Assembly (NCBI GenBank): GCA_029821195.1
Contig: JALGTU010000007.1
Location: 1-39,245, forward strand
Length of the DNA stretch: 39,245 nt
Direction: 5' to 3'
From: Candidatus Zipacnadia bacterium
GTDB taxonomy: Bacteria > Armatimonadota > Zipacnadia > Zipacnadales > Zipacnadaceae
Shown: positions 1-9,203 of the stretch, piece after piece
Position numbering within the stretch: the first letter of the stretch is position 1
How the letters are laid out: the number at the start of each line of letters is the position of its first letter
Position numbers and translations under genes: made by a program
The notes under the pieces: generated by a model
Database searches by the model: none
Told to the model about the DNA's origin: nothing
The model's input: only the letters and a program-made list of their open reading frames with translations

Positions 1-36
1 AGATACCATAATCAAGATGTTGGGGCGTTGCGCCAT
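1..36 (-). CDS. N-terminus of a second sulfatase, running off the left edge of the window
   Basis: Minus strand reads ATG GCG CAA CGC CCC AAC ATC TTG ATT ATG GTA TCT = MAQRPNILIMVS, near-identical to the N-terminus of the adjacent sulfatase (MAQRPNFLIMMADQ). A GGGAGG Shine-Dalgarno lies just upstream. Confidence 0.7.
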   Translation of the reverse strand, partial: MAQRPNILIMVS

Positions 37-80
37 TCTTATTGCCTCCCAGGCTGCTCGTATATTGCGAATAGCAGGAG

Positions 81-1517
81 CTACTCCTCAGGCCATACAT
101 TCGAGCCTGCTGGTGTCGGCCAGACCTCGCGGTCGGGGCTATACTTGGCCTGTTGCCAGCCAGCCATAATATCGTAGTCGCGCTTGCGGCGCTTTAGGAT
201 ACCCAGAGCCCGCTCGGGGTCCCAGCCTTGCAGTGCGCGATAATGGAGCTGCCTGACCAAATCGTGCAATTCGGGGTCGTCGGCGCGGTTGACAAACTCG
301 TGCGGGTCCTCGTCGAGATTGAACAGAATCGGCGGATGGCCTTCGTAGTGGATGAACTTCCACGGCCCGCTGCGCATCATCTTGCTGGGGACATCGCCAG
401 AGAGCTTGATGTGCTCGGAGAATACCTCGTCCCGCCAGTCGGACACAGCCTGCTGAGTCAGTAGCGGTACCAGGCTGCGACCGGAGAGCACCGGGATCTC
501 GGGAGCCTCGGCCAGCTCGATGAGCGTGGGGGCGATATCCACAAGGCTGGCAAGCTCCGGGCGTCGTACGCCTTCCATGAACCGACCGGGTGCCGAGATG
601 ATCAAGGGCACTCGCACCGAGCCCTCGTAGAAGTTGCTCTTGAACCATAGACCGTTCTCACCGGCCATCTCGCCGTGGTCGGAGCAGTATATGACGATCG
701 TGTTCTCCGCCAGGCCCGCATCTTCCAGCGCCTCGAGCATCCCGCCGATGATGCCGTCGAAGTACTCGACCAGGCCATAGTAGCCCGCGCGAGCGATGCG
801 GACCTCCTCCTCGGAGAGGTCGTGGATACCGCGGCGCTCGCGCCACTCCTGCATCACCGGCGGCATATTCTCGAGGTAGCCGGCAGGAAGCTCGGGCAGC
901 TCAACGCGATCGTAGTAATAATCAAACAACGGCTTCGGCGAGATGTACGGGTTGTGGGGGCAGACGAAGCCGGCCACCAGGCAGAAGGGAGCTTCGGCGT
1001 CTTGGTGCCCCTTCTCGTCCATATACTCTGAGCATGCTTCCAGTACTGCCGCATCATAGGCAGTGAACATCGTCCGCCCCGGCCCGGCGACCGTCACGCT
1101 CTGCCGGCTCTGACCGTTGGCCGGCGGAATATGCTCGAAGCCAACGCCGCCGCCGACGTCCCCGATGATGCGGCGCTGGAAGCCGTGGCGCTGGTCGGGG
1201 CCCATAAAGTGCATTCTGCCCCCCAGAACTACTTCATACCCGCCGGCGCCCAAGGCGTGGGCGAAGGTAGGGACATCAGACGGAAGGAAGCAGCGGTTGG
1301 TCCAGGAGTTGTTCTCCGAGCAGTACCGCCCGGTCATAAAGCCCATTCGGGAGGGCCCGCAAACCGGTCCACTACAGTAACAGTTGTCAAAGATGACGCC
1401 GCGCTTGGCCAGTCTGTCAAAATTCGGCGTGCGCACTACCGGGTCGCCGGCACAGCCCATAAGATGTGGACTGTGTTGGTCAGCCATCATAATCAAGAAG
1501 TTGGGACGCTGGGCCAT
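81..1517 (-). CDS. Sulfatase (alkaline phosphatase superfamily, Cys-type)
   Basis: MAQRPNFLIMMADQHSPHLMGCAGDPVVRTPNFDRLAKRG...CSGPVCGPSRMGFMTGRY carries the C-x-P-S-R formylglycine maturation motif; IYCSDHGEMAGENGLW metal-site region. Internal ATG at 1517 preferred over the ORF-track start. Confidence 0.93.
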   Translation of the reverse strand: MAQRPNFLIMMADQHSPHLMGCAGDPVVRTPNFDRLAKRGVIFDNCYCSGPVCGPSRMGFMTGRYCSENNSWTNRCFLPSDVPTFAHALGAGGYEVVLGGRMHFMGPDQRHGFQRRIIGDVGGGVGFEHIPPANGQSRQSVTVAGPGRTMFTAYDAAVLEACSEYMDEKGHQDAEAPFCLVAGFVCPHNPYISPKPLFDYYYDRVELPELPAGYLENMPPVMQEWRERRGIHDLSEEEVRIARAGYYGLVEYFDGIIGGMLEALEDAGLAENTIVIYCSDHGEMAGENGLWFKSNFYEGSVRVPLIISAPGRFMEGVRRPELASLVDIAPTLIELAEAPEIPVLSGRSLVPLLTQQAVSDWRDEVFSEHIKLSGDVPSKMMRSGPWKFIHYEGHPPILFNLDEDPHEFVNRADDPELHDLVRQLHYRALQGWDPERALGILKRRKRDYDIMAGWQQAKYSPDREVWPTPAGSNVWPEE

Positions 1518-1629
1518 GATCTCACCCTCAGTTACAGTCAGCATTGCTAAGGCCACACCATAGTCTTGCAGCGCGCTTGCGTGCTGTCAAGTCTTGGTTA
1601 GCCGATACCTTGCCAAACCCTCTGCCAGC

Positions 1630-3054
1630 CTAGAGCTTCAACCATACTGGACTGCTCCAGGCGCGTGCACCAGAGGCGCACGTCACTCGCAAGTAGTAGT
1701 AGACAAAGGGCCTGTCCAGGGAAGGAGTTGGTGCGAAGGCTACTGGGGAGAGGCTATCGCTATCGGTATAGTCGAGATCGAGTTGCCAGCTCTCGCCGCT
1801 AATACTGGCGATATCTTCGCCGTTGCGCACCACGGCCACCGTGATGATATCGGTCTCCGCGGCAATCATTGCCCGTATCGCTCGCGGCTTAGTGGCCTCG
1901 GGCCAATCCTGCTCAATACCCATGCGCTGGCCGGCAAGCTGTGCCTCGATAATAATGCGCTCGTCGCTGGTGGCGTAGCAGTTGCGTCGTCGGATGCTGT
2001 CGAATAGATTTGTGCGGTCTAGCCTCGCCGCTTTTACGCCGGTCAACCCCGGTCGGCGCGTGAGATGCTCCTCCCCGTAGCCTGCTGCCATGGTAGCGTG
2101 GGTATCCGTACCGCCGATAAAGCCGAAGCGAAAGCCCTGACCAAGAAAGTCCTGAACGTAACTGGGACCGGGATGAATCTTCCGAAGGGGGTCGGGATTA
2201 CCCCGGTATTCACTGGCACCCCACTTCGAGTAGATCTCTACTACCGGCATGTGCTGCGGCCCCGTATATAAGTCATGGCTCAGTTCCCCATGCTTGCCTG
2301 TCCGCGTGGTGTGGTGCGGCACCACCAGGAACTCCTCGTGAAGCTTGCTTAGTCTCTCAACCAGTGTGCGGACGTTACCCTCTTCGTATTCGTCAATGTA
2401 CTCTTCGGCATCACCAGGGAAGTAGACGTTGTTGTCGCCACCGCAGCCGCCCTTCAGGGAGGCCTCGTAGGCCAGCAAGTTCGTGAATATGCCGGGCTCA
2501 TCATAAAGCTGTGAGAAGACGCGCTGTGTCTTCCATTTGCCGGGATCGCCTCGACCGTTGGAGACGTGGTCGGCCATAGATACCCAGTCCAGTCCGGTGA
2601 TATGCCGGGCACACAGATAGCCAAACTGCAGCGAACGACAGCTCTCCGGCTCACAGTTGCTCAGGAGAGTGTGAACATGCGGGTCGCCCCACCATAGGCG
2701 CTGCTCGGGGGCATGGCGGCAGAGCATTGGGTTACTCAAGTAGGTTTCGCCCTCCATCCGGGCAGCTATGCGGTGCAGGCCTGGTCCAGCGAGGCTGACG
2801 CCACTGATCTGGGCCAGGGCAGGTCGCCTGGAGTCAAAGGCGATCTCAGCAGGTAATCCCTCCACGGCATCAGGAAACCTCACTACTGCATCACACGCCA
2901 AAGAGGGATAGCCATCCTCGTCAAGTGCTGCGAGCTTGAGAGTAAAGGGTTCGCCTGGCTCAACGATGCTGGGGGCGACGACCGACAGCTTTGCCGGCGC
3001 TCCCCCCGGCGCTTCTATTGCGATCAGTCTCTCGGCCTCTGTGCATAGCTCCAT
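1630..3054 (-). CDS. DUF3604/PHP-like metal-dependent hydrolase-type protein
   Basis: RLWWGDPHVHTLLSNCEPE, WVSMADHVSNGRG, FLVVPHHTTRTGKHG and FGFIGGTDTHATMAAGYG are His/Asp metal-site motifs in PHP/DUF3604-like order. Start chosen at the internal ATG (MELCTEAERL). Confidence 0.7.
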   Translation of the reverse strand: MELCTEAERLIAIEAPGGAPAKLSVVAPSIVEPGEPFTLKLAALDEDGYPSLACDAVVRFPDAVEGLPAEIAFDSRRPALAQISGVSLAGPGLHRIAARMEGETYLSNPMLCRHAPEQRLWWGDPHVHTLLSNCEPESCRSLQFGYLCARHITGLDWVSMADHVSNGRGDPGKWKTQRVFSQLYDEPGIFTNLLAYEASLKGGCGGDNNVYFPGDAEEYIDEYEEGNVRTLVERLSKLHEEFLVVPHHTTRTGKHGELSHDLYTGPQHMPVVEIYSKWGASEYRGNPDPLRKIHPGPSYVQDFLGQGFRFGFIGGTDTHATMAAGYGEEHLTRRPGLTGVKAARLDRTNLFDSIRRRNCYATSDERIIIEAQLAGQRMGIEQDWPEATKPRAIRAMIAAETDIITVAVVRNGEDIASISGESWQLDLDYTDSDSLSPVAFAPTPSLDRPFVYYYLRVTCASGARAWSSPVWLKL

Positions 3055-3122
3055 TGTCTTGTTCCCCAATATGTGGGATGTTGCCCGCGGGATTGCAGAT
3101 GTTGCGGCTTCGTGCTCTATGT

Positions 3123-4253
3123 CTACAGCTTCGCGATGGGCACGCCCAGTGCTTCGGCGTAGAGCCCCAGGACGTTTTCCAGCGGCGTATCCGGCTGGAT
3201 GCAATGCGCTGGACTACAGATATATCCGCCGCCCGCGCCCATCACCTCGATGCGCTCGCGCACCTCCGCCCGGACGTCATCGAGAGTGCCAAACGGCAGC
3301 GTCTGCTGGGTGCTAATCAGGCCGCAGAACGTCAGTTTGTCGCCGTACAGCCGCTTGATCTCGGCCGGGTTTACACCGGGCGGCTCGGGCTGCATTGCGT
3401 CGAGAATGTCCAGGCCCATCTCGATGAAGGTGGGTATTATGTCGTGGGTATCACCGCACGAGTGCATCATCGCCAGCGCCCCGTAGTCGTGAGCCAGGTC
3501 AATGTACTTCTGGAGCCGGGGGACAAAGAATTCATCAAAGACCTGCGGCGGGAACATCCGCCCGCGCTGGTTCCCGCAGTCCTCGCCGAAACAGAGGATA
3601 TCAATCCTGCCTTGCGCCGCCTCCAGTGCCCGACGGGTGACCTCGTAGAAGTAGTCAACGCGCTTATCAATTATCGCCATGCCCACCTCATCCTGGGTCA
3701 TAATGTCAATAATGATCTGCTCCATGCCGCGGCCCCGCGAAACCCCGTTGAGAATATCGGGCATTCCCGCCCGCCCAAAGCAAACGGCGTACTCAGCCAC
3801 CGCCTCGCAGGCGTCGGGCAGAACCGAGTAGTCGAAGTCGTCCGGCGAGGGCCACGGATAGGTCTCGACGTCGTCCGTTGTGTTAATCAGCGCGAAGGGC
3901 AACTCGACAGACTCGTAATAGACTCCGCCGCGGTACTCCTTGGGCGAATAGCCAATGCCCCACTCGTCATAGCGCTCAGCTTTGCCGGGCAGCCCCGGAC
4001 CGGGGCCCATTCTACCGTGATAGGGCGCGCCCACCTTGCGAAAATCTATCCCCAGGGCCTCGCGGTAGTCGCGCTGGCCAAAGTACTCGGTAAGCTGCTG
4101 GCGGATTTCCGGAGTCAGGTATATTTGCAGTGGTATTCGGTCCGGTTCCTGGTGCCGGCAGGCAGTCAGCACGCGTTCTTTGGGAGTCATAGGACCCAAG
4201 CACTTTCCGCGGTCGGATTCGAGAAGCGTTGGCGTAATTTCTCCCTCCGCCAC
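3123..4253 (-). CDS. Uroporphyrinogen decarboxylase superfamily (MtaA/CmuA-like methyltransferase)
   Basis: MTPKERVLTACRHQEPDRIPLQ start motif; MMHSCGDTHDIIPTFIEMGLDILDAMQPE; GAGGGYICSPAHCIQPDTPLENV. GTG start at 4253 with an AGGAGG upstream. Confidence 0.88.
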   Translation of the reverse strand: MAEGEITPTLLESDRGKCLGPMTPKERVLTACRHQEPDRIPLQIYLTPEIRQQLTEYFGQRDYREALGIDFRKVGAPYHGRMGPGPGLPGKAERYDEWGIGYSPKEYRGGVYYESVELPFALINTTDDVETYPWPSPDDFDYSVLPDACEAVAEYAVCFGRAGMPDILNGVSRGRGMEQIIIDIMTQDEVGMAIIDKRVDYFYEVTRRALEAAQGRIDILCFGEDCGNQRGRMFPPQVFDEFFVPRLQKYIDLAHDYGALAMMHSCGDTHDIIPTFIEMGLDILDAMQPEPPGVNPAEIKRLYGDKLTFCGLISTQQTLPFGTLDDVRAEVRERIEVMGAGGGYICSPAHCIQPDTPLENVLGLYAEALGVPIAKL

Positions 4254-4377
4254 CGGACAACCTCCTGGGGGCGGATATAGCCTACCAGTGGCCGATAGTA
4301 CTGGCAGGAGGAGTTTTCTGCGAGGTGCCGAATAATATACCGTCGTACCGAAGCGAAATGCGAAGGGATGATCTCAA

Positions 4378-5610
4378 ATGGCTTTGCGAGGCAATGCTGT
4401 TGTCGGTCAGTCCGGTGGACCGACCATGGTTATCAACGCCAGTCTGGTGGGCGTGATTGAAGCCGCTCGCGAGATGAGCGAAATCGAGCACCTTTACGGT
4501 GTGCTCAACGGAATGGAGGGGTTGCTGAATGAGCGGCTCATTGATCTGTTCCGCGAGAATGACGAACTGGTCGAGGCGATCCGCTACCGGCCCTCCTCCG
4601 CCCTGGGTACGTGCCGGCTCAAGCCCAACGAGCAGGACCTGGAGCGGGCAATGGAAGTGTTCATGGCGCACAATATCCGCTACTTCTTCTACATCGGCGG
4701 CGACGACTCGCAGACGGCCTGCCATGCGCTCTCGGAGCTGGCCAAGACCCGTGACTGGGAGATGAGCCTCGTCGGAGTTCCCAAGACTGTTGACAACGAT
4801 CTGGTCATCACCGACAACTGCCCTGGCTTCGGCAGCGCTGCGCGCTTTGCTGCCTCCGCGGTGCAGTACCTCGCCTGTGATGCGGAGGCCTTCGGCAACT
4901 TGGAGGTCGTCGAGATCATGGGGCGCAATGCCGGCTGGATGACCGGTGCGACCGCCCTGGGCCGCTACGAGGACCGCGAGGCGCCGCACCTGTGCTACCT
5001 CCCCGAGGTGACCGTGGATCCCGACAAATTCCTGGCCGACTGTCACGAGGCCTATGACCGGTACGGCTACCTGGTGATTACGGTATCCGAGGGCTTTTCG
5101 TTCGCTGACTCGGGGGTCGCGACCACTTCGGAGAAGGTGGACGAGTTCGGTCATGCCCGGCTCGGCGGGGTTGCCCAGGCGCTGGGTGATATGGTCGAGG
5201 AGGAGCTGGGCGTGCGCTGCCGCTTCGACCGGCTGGGTAATATGCAGCGCTGCTTTGCCATGGCGCAGTCCCAGGTAGACCTCGATGAGGCCTACGCGGT
5301 CGGCGAGAGTGCCGTGCGCCGCGCCTGTGCCGGTGAGACTGACGTGATGATCACCATCCAGCGCAAGAACAACGACCCGTTTGAGTTCGAGTGTGAGACC
5401 ACCTCGTTGAGCAGCGTGGCCGGCCAGACGCGGGTGGTGCCCACCGAGCTTATCAACGACGAGCAGAATGGCGTCACCGAGGCCTTCGTGGAGTACGCCC
5501 GGCCCCTGATTGCGCCCCGCGCTGAAATGCCGCCGGCTCTGCCCAAGTACCCGCGGCTGCAGAAGTTCGCGATCGCCTCGAAGCTGGAGCCGTATGTACG
5601 CTCGCACTAG
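4378..5610 (+). CDS. 6-phosphofructokinase, likely diphosphate-dependent
   Basis: VVGQSGGPTMVINASLVG, YIGGDDSQTA, VGVPKTVDNDLVITD and EIMGRNAGWMTGATAL motifs of the PFK-A superfamily; GGDDS and PKTVDND are PPi-type signatures. Confidence 0.93.
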   Translation: MALRGNAVVGQSGGPTMVINASLVGVIEAAREMSEIEHLYGVLNGMEGLLNERLIDLFRENDELVEAIRYRPSSALGTCRLKPNEQDLERAMEVFMAHNIRYFFYIGGDDSQTACHALSELAKTRDWEMSLVGVPKTVDNDLVITDNCPGFGSAARFAASAVQYLACDAEAFGNLEVVEIMGRNAGWMTGATALGRYEDREAPHLCYLPEVTVDPDKFLADCHEAYDRYGYLVITVSEGFSFADSGVATTSEKVDEFGHARLGGVAQALGDMVEEELGVRCRFDRLGNMQRCFAMAQSQVDLDEAYAVGESAVRRACAGETDVMITIQRKNNDPFEFECETTSLSSVAGQTRVVPTELINDEQNGVTEAFVEYARPLIAPRAEMPPALPKYPRLQKFAIASKLEPYVRSH

Positions 5611-5728
5611 GGAAGTGTTCCCAAACTCCTGGGAGCACTGCCGCGATTTCAACACAACGGCAGGTCGGCAGGGCCGAGATGATGGCGGAGGCAACTGCCA
5701 CCCCAATATCAGTGACAGAAGATGGGCT

Positions 5729-6916
5729 ATGAAAAAGCTTAGAGTTGGTATTCTGGGACTTCGCCGCGGCATGACACACCTGCGCAACTTCCTGATGCTG
5801 GAGCAAGCCGAGGTGATCGGCGGTTGCGACCGTTTCGAGGCCAATCGCGAGCGGGCCGAAGAGTTGCTGGCGCCTGCAGGTGGGCAAGTGGTGCCCGAGT
5901 TTGAGGATCTGTTAGAAATGGAGCCTGACGCGGTGGTAGTCGCCAGCAATGGCAAATGCCAGGTGGAACATGCTTGCCAGGCTATGGAGGCAGGTTGTCA
6001 CGTGCTTTCCGAGGTTCCAGGCGCCAATAGCGAAGGGGAACTCATCCGCCTCCGCGACACAGTGGAACGCACGGGAAAGACCTACATGCTGGGCGAGAAC
6101 TCCTGTTTCCTTGACTTCCTGCGCTACTGGCGCAAGTGGGTCATTGCAGGCCGCTTTGGTGCCATCTCCATTGCCGAAGGCGAGTACCTTCACTACCTGC
6201 CAGAAAGCCTTTATGCTCCTGACGGCTCGCGGCTCTCACCCACCGAGGCCAAAGCGCAGGGGCGCACAGACTGCAAACCCATCTGGCGAGCCGACCAGCC
6301 CCCTATCCAGTACCTTACACATGATCTCGGTCCGCTTCTGGAAGTCCTGGACGACCGCGTCGTTTCCGTCACTTGCCGAAGTGCTCCCTGGCGATGCGTG
6401 GAGGCTCCCCTCCGGTCCGACGGCCAGATCGCGCTCTTCCATACGGCCAAAGGCACGCTCATCAAGATCACGGTGACGCTGAGCACTCGTCAGCCGGGCA
6501 ATGGCGCACACCGTTATCGTCTACTCGGTACGGAGGGCAGCGCGGAGTGGTTCAGCTACGAGGGCTTTTGCCGTCGGTTCGACCGTGACCGCGATGAGGA
6601 GGAAGGATGGGAAAGAGTTGATATTGGCCTCGCCGCGCGGGACGAGGATACCAGCTCGGGTCACGGCGGCACCGATCTGAAGAATGCCCGGTACTTCACC
6701 GAGGCGGTATTGGCAGGCAAATCCCCGCCCATTGACGTGTATCGCGGCATCGAATTCGCACTGCCCGGCATCATCGCCAACCGATCCGCGGAGATGGGCG
6801 GCGCACAACTGGCCGTACCCGACCTGCGTCGGGAGCCGTTCTCCACCACAACCTTCTGGGACACTGTCAGCTTGCCTGATGCAGAGCCCGCCGGTCAACC
6901 TTATCGGCCATCGTAA
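5729..6916 (+). CDS. Gfo/Idh/MocA family oxidoreductase
   Basis: MKKLRVGILGLRRGMTHLRNF...AEVIGGCDRFEANRERAEEL...EPDAVVVASNGKCQVEHACQAMEAGCHVLSEVPGA: Rossmann domain and EVP motif. Internal ATG at 5729. Confidence 0.88.
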   Translation: MKKLRVGILGLRRGMTHLRNFLMLEQAEVIGGCDRFEANRERAEELLAPAGGQVVPEFEDLLEMEPDAVVVASNGKCQVEHACQAMEAGCHVLSEVPGANSEGELIRLRDTVERTGKTYMLGENSCFLDFLRYWRKWVIAGRFGAISIAEGEYLHYLPESLYAPDGSRLSPTEAKAQGRTDCKPIWRADQPPIQYLTHDLGPLLEVLDDRVVSVTCRSAPWRCVEAPLRSDGQIALFHTAKGTLIKITVTLSTRQPGNGAHRYRLLGTEGSAEWFSYEGFCRRFDRDRDEEEGWERVDIGLAARDEDTSSGHGGTDLKNARYFTEAVLAGKSPPIDVYRGIEFALPGIIANRSAEMGGAQLAVPDLRREPFSTTTFWDTVSLPDAEPAGQPYRPS

Positions 6917-7006
6917 GGCTGGGCAATATGCAGCGGTGCTTCGCCCAAGTGCCCACGGCTGCAGAAGTTCCCCATTGCGCCGAAGCTCGAGGGCTATGAC
7001 CGGTAG
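6917..7006 (+). pseudogene. Internally deleted remnant of a second PFK gene
   Basis: 6917-6945 matches PFK 5231-5259 at 26 of 29 positions. 6944-7006 translates as PKCPRLQKFPIAPKLEGYDR*, matching the PFK C-terminus PKYPRLQKFAIASKLEPYVRSH*. The two blocks join out of frame at GCC. Confidence 0.85.
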
Positions 7007-7205
7007 GGGCCGATTCGGTCGCGGAGGCAGTGGCTGGCAGTAGCCGATAATCCACCTGCTTGCGTTTGCTCAGGCGCAATCGGGCTTTCTTTGTGTTTTC
7101 AGGACCTCATCGTCTGGCTCGTCGTGAAGGATTCTGGCAGGTCGCAGCGAATGTAGACTGGATAGTCGTGCTTTCAATCTGGCGGCTGTAAGGTGGTGTT
7201 GAGCT

Positions 7206-8942
7206 ATGCCATTGTGCCCCGAACTTATCAAGATGGCCATAATCGCTGCCGTGCTGATGCTCACAATGATGATGGCGGAGGCCAAAGTCCCCGCCGATCT
7301 GCCCGGGGCGGAAAAAGAGATTGCCAACACGGTTGACCCGTGGGGCCTGCCCTTCGGCGATCAGCTTACTCGGTTCCGTGGGCGTTTTGCCGATGCGCCC
7401 GAAGCTAACTACTGCGTGGGTATCACCCACGACCTGGTCAAGATCTGGTCGAACAAGTACTGGTTCCGGGGCGACAGCTTCCCGGCCAACCGCAGTGGGC
7501 GCATAGATCGGGCCGAGACGATCTGGGCGGCCGCGGGCACCACCGCAGCCTTCCAGATGGCGATATTGCCGAAAACGGGCGCCCTCGCGGCGCAGTACCG
7601 GGTTGAAGTGAGCGTGGCGGATGACAGCGGCAAGGCCACCGCCGAGCTGTTCCGCGAGCTCTTCGTCAAGACAGCCGAGCCGGCCTATCCCCGGTATAAC
7701 GTCGAGCGCTGGCCCGATCCGCTCGTGCCGGAGTCGTCCGTGGCCCTGGAGGAGGGCCTCGAATGTGGCGTCTTCTGGATTGATGTGCATCTGCCCGCGG
7801 ATATGCCGGGCGGGACGATCCTGTGCCAGGTCCAGGTCACCGACGGCAGCCAGGAATGCAAAATCAACGTGCCGATCCGAATAGTCAGCGGGCTGAAGCT
7901 GGCGCCAAATGACTATCCCTTCATCGGCTGGTTCCGGACCAAGCACGCCGGCGGGAAGCTGACCTACGAGCAGTACCGCGATATGTGCGGCATGGTCCTG
8001 GACCATCATATGGCGCCGATTGATGCGCTCGGCTATTTCTGGGACCCCGACGATACCAGCAAGTTCGACGAGTTGCACCAGTACCTGGCTGACCGTGGCA
8101 TGAAGCTGTTCGACATCGGCCGCTTCAAGGCGGATCGGATGGACGCGCTCTACGAGCACATCAAGCAGCGGGGGTGGCTCGACCAGGCGGTTATCTACAG
8201 CAACGCCGACGAGCCGGACGACGAGACCTTCGTCAGCAAGAACATCCCCTTCTGCCAGATGATGCACGACAAGTACCCGGGCCTGCGGGTCTATCTGGCC
8301 TCGGAGTGGCACGAGAATCTGGCCCAGGGCTGCGATATCTGGATGACCGATGTCTCCTCGATTCGCTACGATCCCGAGAAACACCGGCATATCACCCAGC
8401 CGGAGTTATGGCATTACTACTGCCACCTGCCGGTGCGCTGGCAGATGCGCGACCCGCTGGCGATGGCGCCCAATATGCAGATTGACAACCCGGCGCTCGA
8501 GCACCGCCTGGCGCTGATTATGTCGTACTACTACGGAGCCAAGGGCGTCTTCACCTGGACCGGCTTCTCGGGCGGTCCGCCCAAGGACTTCTGGGAGACG
8601 CTGCAGCTCTCCGATAGCATGGGCGGGTATCCCTACGGCGGCATTCACAACGGCAACAACTTCCGCATCTACCCGCCTCGCGAAGAAGGCGGGCCGATGC
8701 TGCCCTCGCTGCGCCTCAAGGTCACGCGGGCTGCACTGGAGGACATCGCGCTGCTGCGGGCGGTGCAGGAGATGATTGACGCCGGGAGCATCACGGGTAC
8801 CTCAGCCGAGCGGCTGAGCGAGCTTATCAATCCGGTGCCGGAGCTATTCATAGACTTCCACTACTTCGACCGCACGCCGCAAGCGCTGCTGAACTGGCAC
8901 GAGCAGATTCTGCGCGCGCTGGCGCAGGCAACTTCGGAATAG
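7206..8942 (+). CDS. Secreted DUF4091-like / glycoside-hydrolase-like protein
   Basis: N-terminal hydrophobic signal (MAIIAAVLMLTMMMAEA); YNVERWPDPLVP; YYGAKGVFTWTGFSG; SLRLKVTRAALEDIALLRAVQEM resembles the DUF4091 C-terminus. Confidence 0.72.
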   Translation: MPLCPELIKMAIIAAVLMLTMMMAEAKVPADLPGAEKEIANTVDPWGLPFGDQLTRFRGRFADAPEANYCVGITHDLVKIWSNKYWFRGDSFPANRSGRIDRAETIWAAAGTTAAFQMAILPKTGALAAQYRVEVSVADDSGKATAELFRELFVKTAEPAYPRYNVERWPDPLVPESSVALEEGLECGVFWIDVHLPADMPGGTILCQVQVTDGSQECKINVPIRIVSGLKLAPNDYPFIGWFRTKHAGGKLTYEQYRDMCGMVLDHHMAPIDALGYFWDPDDTSKFDELHQYLADRGMKLFDIGRFKADRMDALYEHIKQRGWLDQAVIYSNADEPDDETFVSKNIPFCQMMHDKYPGLRVYLASEWHENLAQGCDIWMTDVSSIRYDPEKHRHITQPELWHYYCHLPVRWQMRDPLAMAPNMQIDNPALEHRLALIMSYYYGAKGVFTWTGFSGGPPKDFWETLQLSDSMGGYPYGGIHNGNNFRIYPPREEGGPMLPSLRLKVTRAALEDIALLRAVQEMIDAGSITGTSAERLSELINPVPELFIDFHYFDRTPQALLNWHEQILRALAQATSE

Positions 8943-8977
8943 GGCAGGCTAGATAGTGGCCCAAACGGAGGTGGTAA

Positions 8978-9163
8978 GTGATATATGCCGCAGCCGCGGC
9001 CTGCCTGGGCACAGCGGGCGAGAACCTGTGCTTGCAGGCGGTGGCACTGGGGCTGGGCTCGGTGATGGTCGGCGCCTTCAATGATGAGCAGGTCACCGAG
9101 GCCCTGAACCTGCCCGCCGACCACAGCCCCGAGCTGGTCATCCCGGTAGGGCACGTGCCGTAG
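8978..9163 (+). pseudogene. C-terminal stub of a nitroreductase-family protein
   Basis: MIYAAAAACLGTAGENLCLQAVALGLGSVMVGAFNDEQVTEALNLPADHSPELVIPVGHVP is the nitroreductase C-terminal region only (61 aa versus about 200 aa); no N-terminal portion upstream. Confidence 0.7.
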
Positions 9164-9203
9164 TTGCCGATGGTGAGAGCACACGCGAAGGGAAGGGCTT
9201 CGG

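Noticed and set aside
2991-4280. 429-aa plus-strand ORF
   Set aside because: Antisense to the URO-D-family CDS, which has an RBS and conserved motifs.
4282-5955. 557-aa minus-strand ORF opposite PFK
   Set aside because: Antisense to a clear PFK; low-complexity, family-less translation typical of GC-rich shadow ORFs.
7107-8390. 427-aa minus-strand ORF
   Set aside because: Antisense to the DUF4091-like CDS; no recognisable domain.
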